DNA of 64,000 nt from Nitratireductor alexandrii (GTDB taxonomy: Bacteria > Pseudomonadota > Alphaproteobacteria > Rhizobiales > Rhizobiaceae), in NCBI RefSeq assembly GCF_004000215.1, contig NZ_RBVY01000004.1, forward strand, positions 268,350 to 332,349. Reading direction: 5' to 3'. Shown here in pieces: positions 8,205 through 18,429 of the stretch. Both the position numbers and the translations under genes were made by a program. Each line of letters starts with the position of its first letter. Positions within the stretch are counted from its first letter, which is position 1. Below the pieces are notes generated by a model. It was not told the origin of the DNA. It searched no databases and saw nothing but the letters and a program-made list of their open reading frames with translations.

Positions 8205-8555
8205 ATGCCGCATTTCGTCATCGAACATTCGGCCGATCTCGATCGCGACGACGCGATCGACCGGGCGATCGAGCTGTGCCACGAGGCCGGCGCGCAATCG
8301 GGCGTGATGAACCCGAACGACATCAAGGCGAGGGCGCTCTCCTATCGACGCTTCCGCTTCGCCGGCGGGATAGAGAGTTTCATCCACGTCACCGTGTCGC
8401 TGCTGGAAGGACGCACCGACGCGCAAAAGGAGGCGCTTGCCGTGCTGCTGCGCGACAAGCTGTCGGCGCGGTTTGCCGATGTCGACAGCATCAGCATCGA
8501 CGTGCGCGACATGAACTCGCTCGCCTATAAAAAACATCTGCGCCAGACCGGATAG
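8205..8555 (+). CDS. 5-carboxymethyl-2-hydroxymuconate isomerase (CHMI) family tautomerase
   Basis: The 116-residue protein begins MPHFVIEHSADL, with the N-terminal proline that is the catalytic base in the tautomerase superfamily after removal of methionine. The body matches CHMI (HpcD/HpaF), including RALSYRRFRFAGG and the C-terminal ISIDVRDMNS. CHMI interconverts muconate tautomers after meta-cleavage of homoprotocatechuate. It is the last gene of the ferredoxin-Rieske-GS operon (31 bases after the GS-like stop) and ends 11 bases from the convergent moeA. Its presence suggests that ring cleavage or an unsaturated keto/enol intermediate is part of the pathway. No ring-cleavage dioxygenase is in view. 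Confidence 0.88.
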   Translation: MPHFVIEHSADLDRDDAIDRAIELCHEAGAQSGVMNPNDIKARALSYRRFRFAGGIESFIHVTVSLLEGRTDAQKEALAVLLRDKLSARFADVDSISIDVRDMNSLAYKKHLRQTG

Positions 8556-8566
8556 GCAGCCACGCC

Positions 8567-9772
8567 TCAGCGCAGCATCAGCAGCCGGCACGGATCGCCG
8601 GCGGCGGCGGCCGGCGCGAACGGTTCGCGCACGATCAGCGCGCCGGCCGCCGCCAGCACCCTGAGCATCGACGAATCCTGAACCGACGCCGCGCTGGCTA
8701 TCAGCCTGTCGCCGTCCTTGCGGATGTCGGCGCGCAGGAAATCCTGGCGCAGGTCGTTTTTGGGCAATGCCGACCCGAGTACGCCGTCGCGGTAGAGATT
8801 TTCGACCGGCCTGCCGGCGAGGCTCGATATCAGCGGCACCAGGAAGACCAGCGAACAGATCAGGCTCGCCACCGGATTGCCCGGCAGGCCGAGCACGTGC
8901 CGGCCGCCAAGCTGGCCGGCCATAAGCGGCTTGCCGGGCCGCATGGCGATTTTCCAGAAATCGATCTTCGCCCCGTGCGCGAGCAGCGATTTCTGCACCA
9001 GGTCGTGATCGCCGACCGAAGCGCCGCCGATGGTGACGACGATGTCGGCACCGGCCCGGAGCGCCCGTTCCAGCGCCTGGGCGATCGCCGCCTCGCGGTC
9101 GGGCGCAATGCCCAGATCGAGCACGTCGGCGCCGCCGGTGCGCGCCAGCGCGGCCACGCCGTAGAGGTTGGAGGCGATGATCTGACCCGGCCCGACCGTG
9201 CTGCCGGGCGGCAGCAATTCGTCGCCCGTGGCCAGGATCGCCACCAGCGGCCGCTTGACCACGGCAAGCCTTGCATGGTTGGCCGAGGCGGCCAGCGACA
9301 GCGCCGCCGCGTCGAGCAGCCGTCCGTCGTCCAGCAAAGGCGCGCCGGCCTCGAAATCGAGCCCCTTGCGACGAATGTTCTTGCCCGGCGCCACCGGCTC
9401 GACCGCTTCCACCTCGCCGTCGGCGGCGGGGCGGGTGTTTTCCTGGATCAGAACGGTGTCGGCGCCGTCGGGCACCACGCCGCCGGTGAAGATGCGCACC
9501 GCCTCGCCGGGGCCGAGCGTGCCCGCGAACGGCTCGCCCGCCGGTGCCTGGCCGATCACCCGCAGGCGTGCCGGCGGGTTCGCGACGTCGGCGGCACGAA
9601 CCGCGTAGCCGTCCATGGCCGAAGCGTCGAAGGGCGGCTGGGTGCGCAGCGCAGCGAGCGGCGCGGCAAGCACGCGACCGGCGCAGTCGGCGATCGGCAA
9701 CGTTTCGGCCTCGAGCCGCCCGGCTCCGGCAAGCAGCCGGGCCAGCGCGTCATCGACCGGCATCAGAGCCAT
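8567..9772 (-). CDS. moeA: Molybdopterin molybdenumtransferase MoeA
   Basis: The 401-residue protein is of full MoeA length and inserts molybdate into adenylylated molybdopterin in the cytoplasm. It shows the N-terminal MPVDDALARLL region, FDASAMDGYAVR, IFTGGVVPDGADTV, the MoCF-binding core with VVTIGGASVGDHD, and PGKPLMAG followed by LGLPGNPVAS. It is the last gene of the minus-strand group trpD-trpC-moaC-moeA, three bases after moaC. In many Rhizobiales lexA follows moeA; here the catabolic operon converges on it instead. Confidence 0.96.
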   Translation of the reverse strand: MALMPVDDALARLLAGAGRLEAETLPIADCAGRVLAAPLAALRTQPPFDASAMDGYAVRAADVANPPARLRVIGQAPAGEPFAGTLGPGEAVRIFTGGVVPDGADTVLIQENTRPAADGEVEAVEPVAPGKNIRRKGLDFEAGAPLLDDGRLLDAAALSLAASANHARLAVVKRPLVAILATGDELLPPGSTVGPGQIIASNLYGVAALARTGGADVLDLGIAPDREAAIAQALERALRAGADIVVTIGGASVGDHDLVQKSLLAHGAKIDFWKIAMRPGKPLMAGQLGGRHVLGLPGNPVASLICSLVFLVPLISSLAGRPVENLYRDGVLGSALPKNDLRQDFLRADIRKDGDRLIASAASVQDSSMLRVLAAAGALIVREPFAPAAAAGDPCRLLMLR

Positions 9773-9775
9773 GGC

Positions 9776-10270
9776 TCAGCCTTCGCCGCCGGCGCGCCAG
9801 GCGCCAGACTTGCCGCCGGTCTTCTCGATGAGGCGGATGCCGGTGATGGTCATGCCGCGATCGATCGCCTTGGCCATGTCGTAGATTGTCAGGCAGGCGA
9901 CCGACACCGCCGTCAGCGCCTCCATCTCCACACCGGTGCGGCCGGTGAGTTTGGCCGTCGCGCGCACGACGAGACCCGGCAGCCCTTCGTCGGGCTCGAT
10001 CTCGACCGTCACCTTGGACAGAAGCAGCGCATGGCAGAGCGGGATCAGCTCATGCGCGCGCTTGGCCGCCATGATGCCGGCGATCCGCGCCGTGCCGAGC
10101 ACGTCGCCCTTCTTGGCATCGCCGGCTCGGATCGTGGCCAGCGTCGAGGCCTGCATGGCGACCCGGCCTTCGGCGACCGCCAGCCGCTCGGTCTCGGCCT
10201 TGTCGCCGACATCGACCATATGCGCCTCGCCCGAGGCACCGATATGGGTGAGGGGACCGGGCGCGCTCAT
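9776..10270 (-). CDS. moaC: Cyclic pyranopterin monophosphate synthase MoaC
   Basis: The 164-residue protein is the second enzyme of molybdenum cofactor synthesis, turning the MoaA product into cyclic pyranopterin monophosphate. Family motifs are present: [19 protein letters not shown] near the N-terminus, [28 protein letters not shown] and [20 protein letters not shown]. Its ATG overlaps the trpC stop by four bases, so the two are translationally coupled. Confidence 0.97.
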   Translation of the reverse strand: MSAPGPLTHIGASGEAHMVDVGDKAETERLAVAEGRVAMQASTLATIRAGDAKKGDVLGTARIAGIMAAKRAHELIPLCHALLLSKVTVEIEPDEGLPGLVVRATAKLTGRTGVEMEALTAVSVACLTIYDMAKAIDRGMTITGIRLIEKTGGKSGAWRAGGEG

Positions 10271-11103
10271 AGCGCCGCGTCTCCCGTCGCCGGAGCAGGC
10301 CCTGGCTGCGGCGCGCCGGTCAACAGCGCCCGCGTCGCCGCCGCCACGTCGTCCTGGCGCATCAGGCTTTCCCCGACCAGGAAGGTGCGGATGCCGCAGG
10401 CGGCGAGACGCATGCAGTCGGCATGGGAAAAAATACCGCTCTCGCCGACGAGCATGCGGTCGTCCGGCACCAGCCCGGCCAGCCGCTCCGAGGTCTCGAG
10501 ACTGACGGAAAAACTTCTCAGGTCGCGATTGTTGATGCCGATCAGCGGCGAGGCGAGTTTCAGAGCGCGCTCGGTCTCCGCCTCGTCGTGCACCTCCACC
10601 AGCACGTCCATGCCGTGCAACAACGCGGTTTCCTCCAGCGCAGCCGCCTCGTCGTCGCTGACACTGGCCATGATGATCAGGATCGCATCGGCGCCCCAGG
10701 CGCGCGCCTCGTGCACCTGGTAGGGTTCGAACAGAAAATCCTTGCGCAGGGCGGGCAGGCCGGTCGCCGCGCGCGCTTGCGTGAGAAATGCCGGCGCGCC
10801 CTGGAAGGAGGGGGTGTCGGTGAGCACCGACAGGCAGGCCGCGCCGCCCTTTTCATAGGCGCGCGCCAGCGCCGGCGGGTCGAAATCCGGCCGGATCAGA
10901 CCGCGCGAGGGACTTGCCTTCTTGATCTCGGCGATCAGCGCGAAACCGCCCTCGGCGTGCTTGCGCCCCAGCGCGGCGACAAAACCGCGCGGCGGTTCGG
11001 CATCGCGCGCCCTGGCGACGATCTCCGCCGGCGGCAAGGCTGCCTTGGCGCGGGCGATCTCCTCGCGCTTATAGGCCTCGATCTTTTTGAGAATGTCGAC
11101 CAT
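10267..11103 (-). CDS. trpC: Indole-3-glycerol phosphate synthase
   Basis: The 278-residue TIM barrel carries out the ring-closing decarboxylation that yields indole-3-glycerol phosphate in tryptophan synthesis. Key segments are [14 protein letters not shown] (catalytic lysine), [36 protein letters not shown] and LVGESGIF. It stands alone and is not fused to TrpF as in enterobacteria. It lies five bases after trpD and overlaps moaC by four bases. Confidence 0.97.
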   Translation of the reverse strand: MVDILKKIEAYKREEIARAKAALPPAEIVARARDAEPPRGFVAALGRKHAEGGFALIAEIKKASPSRGLIRPDFDPPALARAYEKGGAACLSVLTDTPSFQGAPAFLTQARAATGLPALRKDFLFEPYQVHEARAWGADAILIIMASVSDDEAAALEETALLHGMDVLVEVHDEAETERALKLASPLIGINNRDLRSFSVSLETSERLAGLVPDDRMLVGESGIFSHADCMRLAACGIRTFLVGESLMRQDDVAAATRALLTGAPQPGPAPATGDAAL

Positions 11104-11108
11104 CGCCG

Positions 11109-12128
11109 TCAGCCGGCCGCGCGGTTCGAGACCGCCACAAGCCGCTCCAATGTCTGCCGCGCCTTGCCGCTGTCGATCGCCTCGGCTGCGCGCGCCACAC
11201 CGTCACGCAGCGTATCGGCGATGCCGGCCACGACCAGCGCGGCGGCCGCGTTGATAAGCACGATGTCGCGATAGGCCGTCTTTTCGCCGTCGAGCACCAG
11301 ACGCAACGCCATGGCGTTGTGCTCGGCGTCGCCGCCCTTCAGCTGCTTGAAATCGACCCGCGCCAGTCCGACATCTTCCGGCGCGACAGTGAAGGTCGAG
11401 ATCGCCCCGTCCTTGAGCGCGGCAACCTTGGTCTCGCCGGCCGTGGTGATTTCGTCGAGCCCGTTGCCATGCACCACCCAGGCCGCCTGCGAGCCGAGCG
11501 CCTTGAGCACCTCGGCCACCGGCTCGACCCATTGCGGCGAAAACACGCCGACCATCTGGCGCTTTACCCCGGCCGGGTTGGACAGCGGTCCCAACAGATT
11601 GAAGATCGTGCGCGTGCCCAGCTCCACCCGCGCCGGGCCGACATGCTTCATCGCGGCATGGTGTTTCGGCGCGAACATGAAACCAATGCCGGCCTCGCGA
11701 ATACAGGCAGCGATCTCGGCCGCCCCGATATCGATATCGATGCCGAGCGCGGCCAGCGTGTCGGCCGCGCCCGAACGCGAAGACAGCGCGCGATTGCCAT
11801 GCTTGGCGACCGGCACCCCGGCCGCAGCCACCACCAGCGCCGCGCATGTGGAGATGTTATAGGAGCCGGAGGCGTCGCCGCCTGTGCCGACGATGTCGAT
11901 CGCATCATCCGGCGCCGAAACGGGAAGCATTTTTGCACGCATCGTGGCGACCGCACCGGAAATTTCCGGAACGGTTTCCCCACGCACCCTCATCGCCATC
12001 AAGAAACCGCCCATCTGGGCCGGCGTGGCGTCGCCCGACATGACGATGTCGAAAGCCGCGCGCGCTTCCTCGAAGGTCAGGGCCGCCCCGCCGGCGACCT
12101 TGGCGATATAGGTCTTGAAGTCACTCAT
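11109..12128 (-). CDS. trpD: Anthranilate phosphoribosyltransferase
   Basis: The 339-residue enzyme joins anthranilate to phosphoribosyl pyrophosphate, the second step of tryptophan synthesis. The PRPP loop [14 protein letters not shown], the [15 protein letters not shown] segment and [12 protein letters not shown] are all intact. Neither trpE nor trpG is adjacent. In rhizobia trpE and trpG are often fused and located elsewhere, which fits. The PpiD-type gene lies nine bases upstream on the same strand. Confidence 0.97.
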   Translation of the reverse strand: MSDFKTYIAKVAGGAALTFEEARAAFDIVMSGDATPAQMGGFLMAMRVRGETVPEISGAVATMRAKMLPVSAPDDAIDIVGTGGDASGSYNISTCAALVVAAAGVPVAKHGNRALSSRSGAADTLAALGIDIDIGAAEIAACIREAGIGFMFAPKHHAAMKHVGPARVELGTRTIFNLLGPLSNPAGVKRQMVGVFSPQWVEPVAEVLKALGSQAAWVVHGNGLDEITTAGETKVAALKDGAISTFTVAPEDVGLARVDFKQLKGGDAEHNAMALRLVLDGEKTAYRDIVLINAAAALVVAGIADTLRDGVARAAEAIDSGKARQTLERLVAVSNRAAG

Positions 12129-12137
12129 CGCCGGCGC

Positions 12138-14024
12138 TCAAAAACTTAGAGCCTGCTGGATCGCGGCCTGGTTGACCGTGACCCCGTACTCGTCGCGCAG
12201 CTTGGTCACCAACTGGTCGAGCAGGTCGTCGGCAAGGCCGGTGCGGAAGTTCTCGCGGTTTTCCGGCGGCACCGATTCGGCGCTGGCGCCGGCCGGCTCG
12301 AAGACTTCCACAACCTTGAAAAGGATCTGCGCATCGCCGGTCGGCGCGGCGACCGTCCCGACCCCGCCGGGGGCGACGCCGTAGACCGCGGCGACACCTG
12401 CAGCGCCGAAATCGGCGTCTTCGGCGCCGCGACGCAACCCGCGCTTGGTCTGCTTTTCCAGCGCAAGCTCGCCGGCGATCTCGTCGAGAGAGGCACCGTC
12501 CGCGACGCGCTTTTCCAGTTCCTTGGCCCGGGTGGAGAGCCGGTCGTCGCGTTCGGCCGCGCGCCAGTCGGCCACCACCTCGTCGCGCACCTCGTCCAGA
12601 GAACGCTCGCGGCGCGGCGTGATCGTGTCGACCTCGTAGAACACGAACCCGCTCGCCCCCAGCGAAAGCGGCGGGTTCTCCACGCCGGCCTCGGTCTCGA
12701 ACGCCTCGCGCAGCATGTCGCGCGACTGCGGCAGATCGTTGACAACCGTACCGTCCGGCGTCCGGCCCGTACGGTCGACGGCCTCGACCGTCACCATTTT
12801 CAGGCCAAGCTTTTCGGCCGCTTCGGCCATGGTCGCACCCGAAGCGCGCGCATCCTCGTAGCCGTCGTGAACGTCGAACAAAACGTCTCCGGCTTCGGCG
12901 AGCGCCAGTTCCATGCGGATCTTGTCGGCGACCTCCTCGAAGGGCTGGACCTTTTCCTCCTCGATCTCGGTCACTCGCAGGATCACCGGCCCGAACGCGC
13001 CTTCGACGATGCCGCTGATTTCGTTTTCGGCAAGTCCGAAAGCCGCCTCCGCGACCGCCGGATCGGCGACACGCGACTTTTCCAGCGTTCCGAGCTGCAC
13101 GTCGAGCATCGATTTGCCTTCCGCCGCCACCGTCTCCTCGAAGGTGGCGCCGCCGCGAATCCGGTCGAGCGCGATCTGCGCGGCCTCGGTATTGGCGAAC
13201 ACTACCTGCTCGATGGTGCGCCGTTCCGGCGTGGTGTAGGAGGCGATGTTGGTCTCGTAGTCTTGGCGCACCTGGTCGTCGGCGATCGCGCGCGGGTCGG
13301 CGATGTCTTCCGGCTCCAGCTTCACATAGGTGAGCTTGCGGTATTCCGGCGCCTCGTAGCGGATCTTGTTGTCCTCGAACCAGGCCGCCAGCACGTCGTC
13401 GGACGGATCCTCGATCGGCTCGACCAGGGCAGGGGGCAGCACGATCATGTCGACGGTGCGATCCTCGCCCTGATAGAGCGCCACCGCCTTCAAGAACGTG
13501 TCGGGCACGCTCATGCCGTCGGAAACCGCCTCCACGATCTGCTGGCGGATGGCGACCTGCTCGCGATTGCGGATATAATCCTCCGGCCGCATGCCGATCT
13601 GCTGCAGCACGAATTCGAACTGGCGTCGGTCAAAAGTCCCGTCGGGACCGCGAAAAGCCGGATCCTCGGCCGTCAGCAGCGCCAGCCGGTCCTGGGAGAG
13701 GCCGAGCCCCATCTCGCGCGCCTGTTCGTCGAGCACCGCACCCGCCACGAGCTGGGCCAGCACCTGGGCGTCGACACCGAGCGCGATCGCCTGTTCGCGC
13801 GTGATGCGCGAGCCGAAACGCTGCGACAGCACGGAAAGCTGTCGGTCGTAGGCAAGCCGGTAGTCGAGCGCCGACACGGTGGTCTCGCCGGCGGTGACCA
13901 CCGTGGAGGACGGTCCGCCGGCGATCTGGCCGGAAATGCCCCAGACCGCGAAACTCAGAACGAGCAGCAGAAGCAGGAGCTTCGCAATCCAGGTGCCGGC
14001 GGCTTTTCGCAGAGAATCGAGCAT
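12138..14024 (-). CDS. Periplasmic folding chaperone / peptidyl-prolyl isomerase, PpiD (SurA-N) type
   Basis: The 628-residue protein starts at MLDSLRKAAGTWIAK; a longer frame upstream has no conserved residues. One membrane segment (about residues 15-37, KLLLLLLVLSFAVWGISG) anchors it in the inner membrane. A large periplasmic part follows: a SurA/PpiD N-terminal chaperone domain, a degenerate parvulin domain near residues 245-360, and a C-terminal chaperone-like half. PpiD assists outer-membrane and exported proteins leaving the Sec channel. It is divergent from tpiA and, across a 146-base gap, lies near secG, the arrangement seen in other Rhizobiales. Confidence 0.92.
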   Translation of the reverse strand: MLDSLRKAAGTWIAKLLLLLLVLSFAVWGISGQIAGGPSSTVVTAGETTVSALDYRLAYDRQLSVLSQRFGSRITREQAIALGVDAQVLAQLVAGAVLDEQAREMGLGLSQDRLALLTAEDPAFRGPDGTFDRRQFEFVLQQIGMRPEDYIRNREQVAIRQQIVEAVSDGMSVPDTFLKAVALYQGEDRTVDMIVLPPALVEPIEDPSDDVLAAWFEDNKIRYEAPEYRKLTYVKLEPEDIADPRAIADDQVRQDYETNIASYTTPERRTIEQVVFANTEAAQIALDRIRGGATFEETVAAEGKSMLDVQLGTLEKSRVADPAVAEAAFGLAENEISGIVEGAFGPVILRVTEIEEEKVQPFEEVADKIRMELALAEAGDVLFDVHDGYEDARASGATMAEAAEKLGLKMVTVEAVDRTGRTPDGTVVNDLPQSRDMLREAFETEAGVENPPLSLGASGFVFYEVDTITPRRERSLDEVRDEVVADWRAAERDDRLSTRAKELEKRVADGASLDEIAGELALEKQTKRGLRRGAEDADFGAAGVAAVYGVAPGGVGTVAAPTGDAQILFKVVEVFEPAGASAESVPPENRENFRTGLADDLLDQLVTKLRDEYGVTVNQAAIQQALSF

Positions 14025-14170
14025 GACTTTTCCAGAATTCGTCGCACCGCCGAGGCGGCGCCTTCCTGAGGCGAAGCAAATAACGCCCTTCGCCACCAGT
14101 GTCGATTGCTTTATGGCCGCAATTTGCTAGGGAAACCGCTCGTTTGGTGACGTGTGAAGGATAAGCGCCC

Positions 14171-14935
14171 ATGACCGATGGAATCCGCCCGCTCGTGGCA
14201 GGCAATTGGAAGATGCACGGCAGCGGCGCCGCGCTCGGCGAATTGCGGGCGATCGGCAACGGGTTCCTGCACGGGCTGGACGCCGACGTTGAGGCCCTGG
14301 TCTGCGTGCCGGCGACCCTGCTGTCGCGCGCTCACGAAATCGTGTCGCGCACGCCGGTGACTGTCGGCGGCCAGGACTGCCACGCCAAGGCGAGCGGCGC
14401 CCACACCGGCGACATCGCCGCCGAAATGCTCAAGGACGCCGGCGCCTCGCATGTCATTGTCGGCCATTCCGAGCGCCGCACCGACCATGGCGAAACCGAT
14501 TCGCAAGTCGCCGACAAAACCGAAGCCGCCTGGCTCGCCGGCCTGGTCGCGATCGTGTGCATCGGCGAAACCCGAGCCGAGCGCGAGGCGGGCCAGACCC
14601 TCGACGTCTTGTCGCGGCAGATCGTCAATTCGGTGCCGGAGGGCGCCAAGCCGTCGAACACGGTCGTGGCCTACGAGCCGGTCTGGGCGATCGGCACCGG
14701 GCTGACGCCATCCGTTGCCGACATCGCCGAGGCCCACGCCCATATTCGTCGCCAGCTTGCCGACCATATCGGCGCGGACGCCGCGCGCATGCGCCTTCTT
14801 TACGGCGGCTCGGTCAAGCCGGCCAACGCGGCCGAACTGCTGTCGATCGACAATGTCGACGGGGCGCTGGTCGGCGGAGCAAGCCTCAAGGCCTCCGACT
14901 TCCTGGCGATCGCGGAAGCCTATCAATCGTTTTGA
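14171..14935 (+). CDS. tpiA: Triosephosphate isomerase
   Basis: The 254-residue enzyme interconverts dihydroxyacetone phosphate and glyceraldehyde 3-phosphate. The active-site pieces are complete: GNWKMHGS (lysine), IVGHSERR (histidine), AYEPVWAIGTG (glutamate and flexible loop) and LYGGSVKPANA (phosphate). It is the first plus-strand gene of the tpiA-secG-pyrG backbone. The 163 bases to secG hold no further gene that I can see. Confidence 0.98.
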   Translation: MTDGIRPLVAGNWKMHGSGAALGELRAIGNGFLHGLDADVEALVCVPATLLSRAHEIVSRTPVTVGGQDCHAKASGAHTGDIAAEMLKDAGASHVIVGHSERRTDHGETDSQVADKTEAAWLAGLVAIVCIGETRAEREAGQTLDVLSRQIVNSVPEGAKPSNTVVAYEPVWAIGTGLTPSVADIAEAHAHIRRQLADHIGADAARMRLLYGGSVKPANAAELLSIDNVDGALVGGASLKASDFLAIAEAYQSF

Positions 14936-15098
14936 ACGCCCGGCCGGCATTCTGCGGGGCCGATCGTTGAACGCCGCGGCGCCAGGGTCCATATGGCAGA
15001 CAGAGCCATTAGGCCCGAAAGGCTTGGAATGGCCGCAAAAGGCGTGTAAGGAGCCGCGTCCCCGGGGCGACCTGGCTCAAAACCTGCGGAACTGATTC

Positions 15099-15491
15099 AT
15101 GGAAACCGTCCTTATCGTCATTCACCTGATGGTCGTGCTCGCGCTGGTGGGGCTCGTCCTCATGCAGCGCTCGGAGGGCGGCGGTCTGGGAATCGGCGGC
15201 GGCTCCGGCTTCATGACCGCGCGCGGGGCGGCGAATGCGCTGACCAGGGCGACCGGCATCCTGGCGGCCGCCTTCTTCGCGACGTCCCTGGCACTGACCG
15301 TGCTGGCCCGTTACACAGAACAGCCGATCGACATTCTCGACCGCCTGCCGCCACAGTCGGGCGAGCAGGATGGCGGCAACGGCAGCGGCGCCGGCGTCCT
15401 CGACCAGCTCGGCGGCGATGACGCGCCCGCCCCGCCGGCCGATGCCGGCACGGCCCAACCCGCCGCACCGGCGGTCCCCGACGCCGAATAG
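15099..15491 (+). CDS. secG: Preprotein translocase subunit SecG
   Basis: The 130-residue protein has the SecG pattern of two membrane helices: residues 2-20 (TVLIVIHLMVVLALVGLVL, then MQRSEGGGLGIGGG) and about 50-68. A Gly/Pro/Ala/Asp-rich cytoplasmic tail ending AVPDAE follows, which is a common alphaproteobacterial extension. SecG helps SecA-driven protein export at the SecYEG channel in the inner membrane. It lies between tpiA and pyrG as in related genomes. The 212 bases to the next gene appear non-coding. Confidence 0.95.
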   Translation: METVLIVIHLMVVLALVGLVLMQRSEGGGLGIGGGSGFMTARGAANALTRATGILAAAFFATSLALTVLARYTEQPIDILDRLPPQSGEQDGGNGSGAGVLDQLGGDDAPAPPADAGTAQPAAPAVPDAE

Positions 15492-15703
15492 GCCCGAGAG
15501 ACGCCGTGATAGCGGGCGACGCGCGCCAAGCCGCACGACGCCCGCCGGTCCCAGTCGTGAAATCCCGTTGAAAACCCCGCTCGGTGTTCGACAGGCGCGC
15601 GCTTGAGCGTCCACCCGGCTTGGCGTTATGATCGAAACATCGGGCGATCCGCATGTCGCGGAGCCGCGCGATGATCGGTACGGATCGCCAACGGGGTCGA
15701 ATC

Positions 15704-16558
15704 ATGATCGCGAAACGTTTTCTTGTGGCAGCATGCGGCGCGTTGCTGGGTCTTGCCGTTGTCGGCAGCGCCAGTGCGGAATCCAATTTCCGTCCGGAAC
15801 AGTGGGAGAAGCTGGAAAAGCCGGTGCAACCGGCCAAGCCGCGCCAGCGCGCGGCGTCGACCAGCCAAAAAAATCTCGTCGCCAAGCAGCGCAAGGCCGA
15901 CAGGAACGACGCCCGGACCGCCTCGGCCTCGGAAGTGGCGAAGACCGGCAACAACGGCGAATTGCGCAGTCACGGCGACGGCAAGGGCAAGCTGTTCGGT
16001 TCGCTGTTCGGTGACGACAGCAGCCTGTTGCCGCAGACCCGGGCCCTCGACGCGGTGCTGGAAAAGCAGCAGAACGGCCGCAAATTCAAGGTAAAATCCG
16101 ATTTCGAGCCGCAAATCGTCGCATATTCTGGTTACAAACGCGGCACAATCGTCATCGATACGTCGAAACGCTATCTCTATCTGGTCGAATCGGGCAGCAC
16201 CGCGCGCCGCTATGCGATCGCGGTCGGGCGCGAGGGACTGGAATTCAAGGGCAGGGCCACGATCGGCGACAAACAGGAATGGCCGCGCTGGATCCCCACC
16301 CAGGCCATGCAGAAACGCGAGCCCAAGAAATACGGCCAATACAAGGACGGCATGCCCGGCGGCCCCAACAACCCGCTCGGCGCGCGCGCGCTTTATCTCT
16401 ATGACGGCAAGAAGGATACCCATGTGCGTATCCACGGCACCAACCAGCCGCAGACCGTGGGCACCAATTCCTCAAACGGCTGTTTCCGCATGATCAACGA
16501 CCATGTGATGGATCTGTACCGCCGGGTCGGGATCGGTGCACAGGTCGTCGTTCTTTAG
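15704..16558 (+). CDS. L,D-transpeptidase (YkuD family), exported
   Basis: From the ATG at 15704 the protein has 284 residues, with a signal peptide (MIAKRFLVAACGALLGLAVV, cleavage near SASA-E). A Lys/Arg/Gln-rich linker follows, then a YkuD domain from about residue 145 (GTIVIDTSKRYLYLVE). The catalytic motif is HGTNQP followed by SSNGCFRM, with the nucleophilic cysteine. Such enzymes make 3-3 peptidoglycan cross-links or tether outer-membrane proteins to peptidoglycan in the periplasm, a mode of cross-linking that is prominent in Rhizobiales. It sits inside the tpiA-pyrG block and is followed by a hairpin terminator. Confidence 0.92.
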   Translation: MIAKRFLVAACGALLGLAVVGSASAESNFRPEQWEKLEKPVQPAKPRQRAASTSQKNLVAKQRKADRNDARTASASEVAKTGNNGELRSHGDGKGKLFGSLFGDDSSLLPQTRALDAVLEKQQNGRKFKVKSDFEPQIVAYSGYKRGTIVIDTSKRYLYLVESGSTARRYAIAVGREGLEFKGRATIGDKQEWPRWIPTQAMQKREPKKYGQYKDGMPGGPNNPLGARALYLYDGKKDTHVRIHGTNQPQTVGTNSSNGCFRMINDHVMDLYRRVGIGAQVVVL

Positions 16559-16582
16559 AATCAGAGACTTGATTGGAATTTC

Positions 16583-16614
16583 CCAAAAGGCTCCGCCGCA
16601 GCGGGGCCTTTTGG
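16583..16614 (+). terminator. Hairpin terminator after the L,D-transpeptidase gene
   Basis: A 9-bp perfect inverted repeat (CCAAAAGGC / GCCTTTTGG) flanks a GC-rich 14-base centre that can extend the stem. It begins 24 bases after the stop codon. The T residues are within the right arm. Confidence 0.65.
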
Positions 16615-16683
16615 CGCGAACGGGCTGAGGAAAATCGGGACAAGGCGCTTTTTCCGCTGGCGGAATCGCAATCCGAACGTTAA

Positions 16684-18324
<1,641 letters not shown>

Positions 18325-18429
18325 CCCGGTCCGGACGCGGCTTCATCCGACATCGTCCGGTTTGCCCCGGCGCGGCATTCGCGGCACAATGGTGTGGGGC
18401 GAGAAATCGCGGTGTGGGGGAATGAAGCC

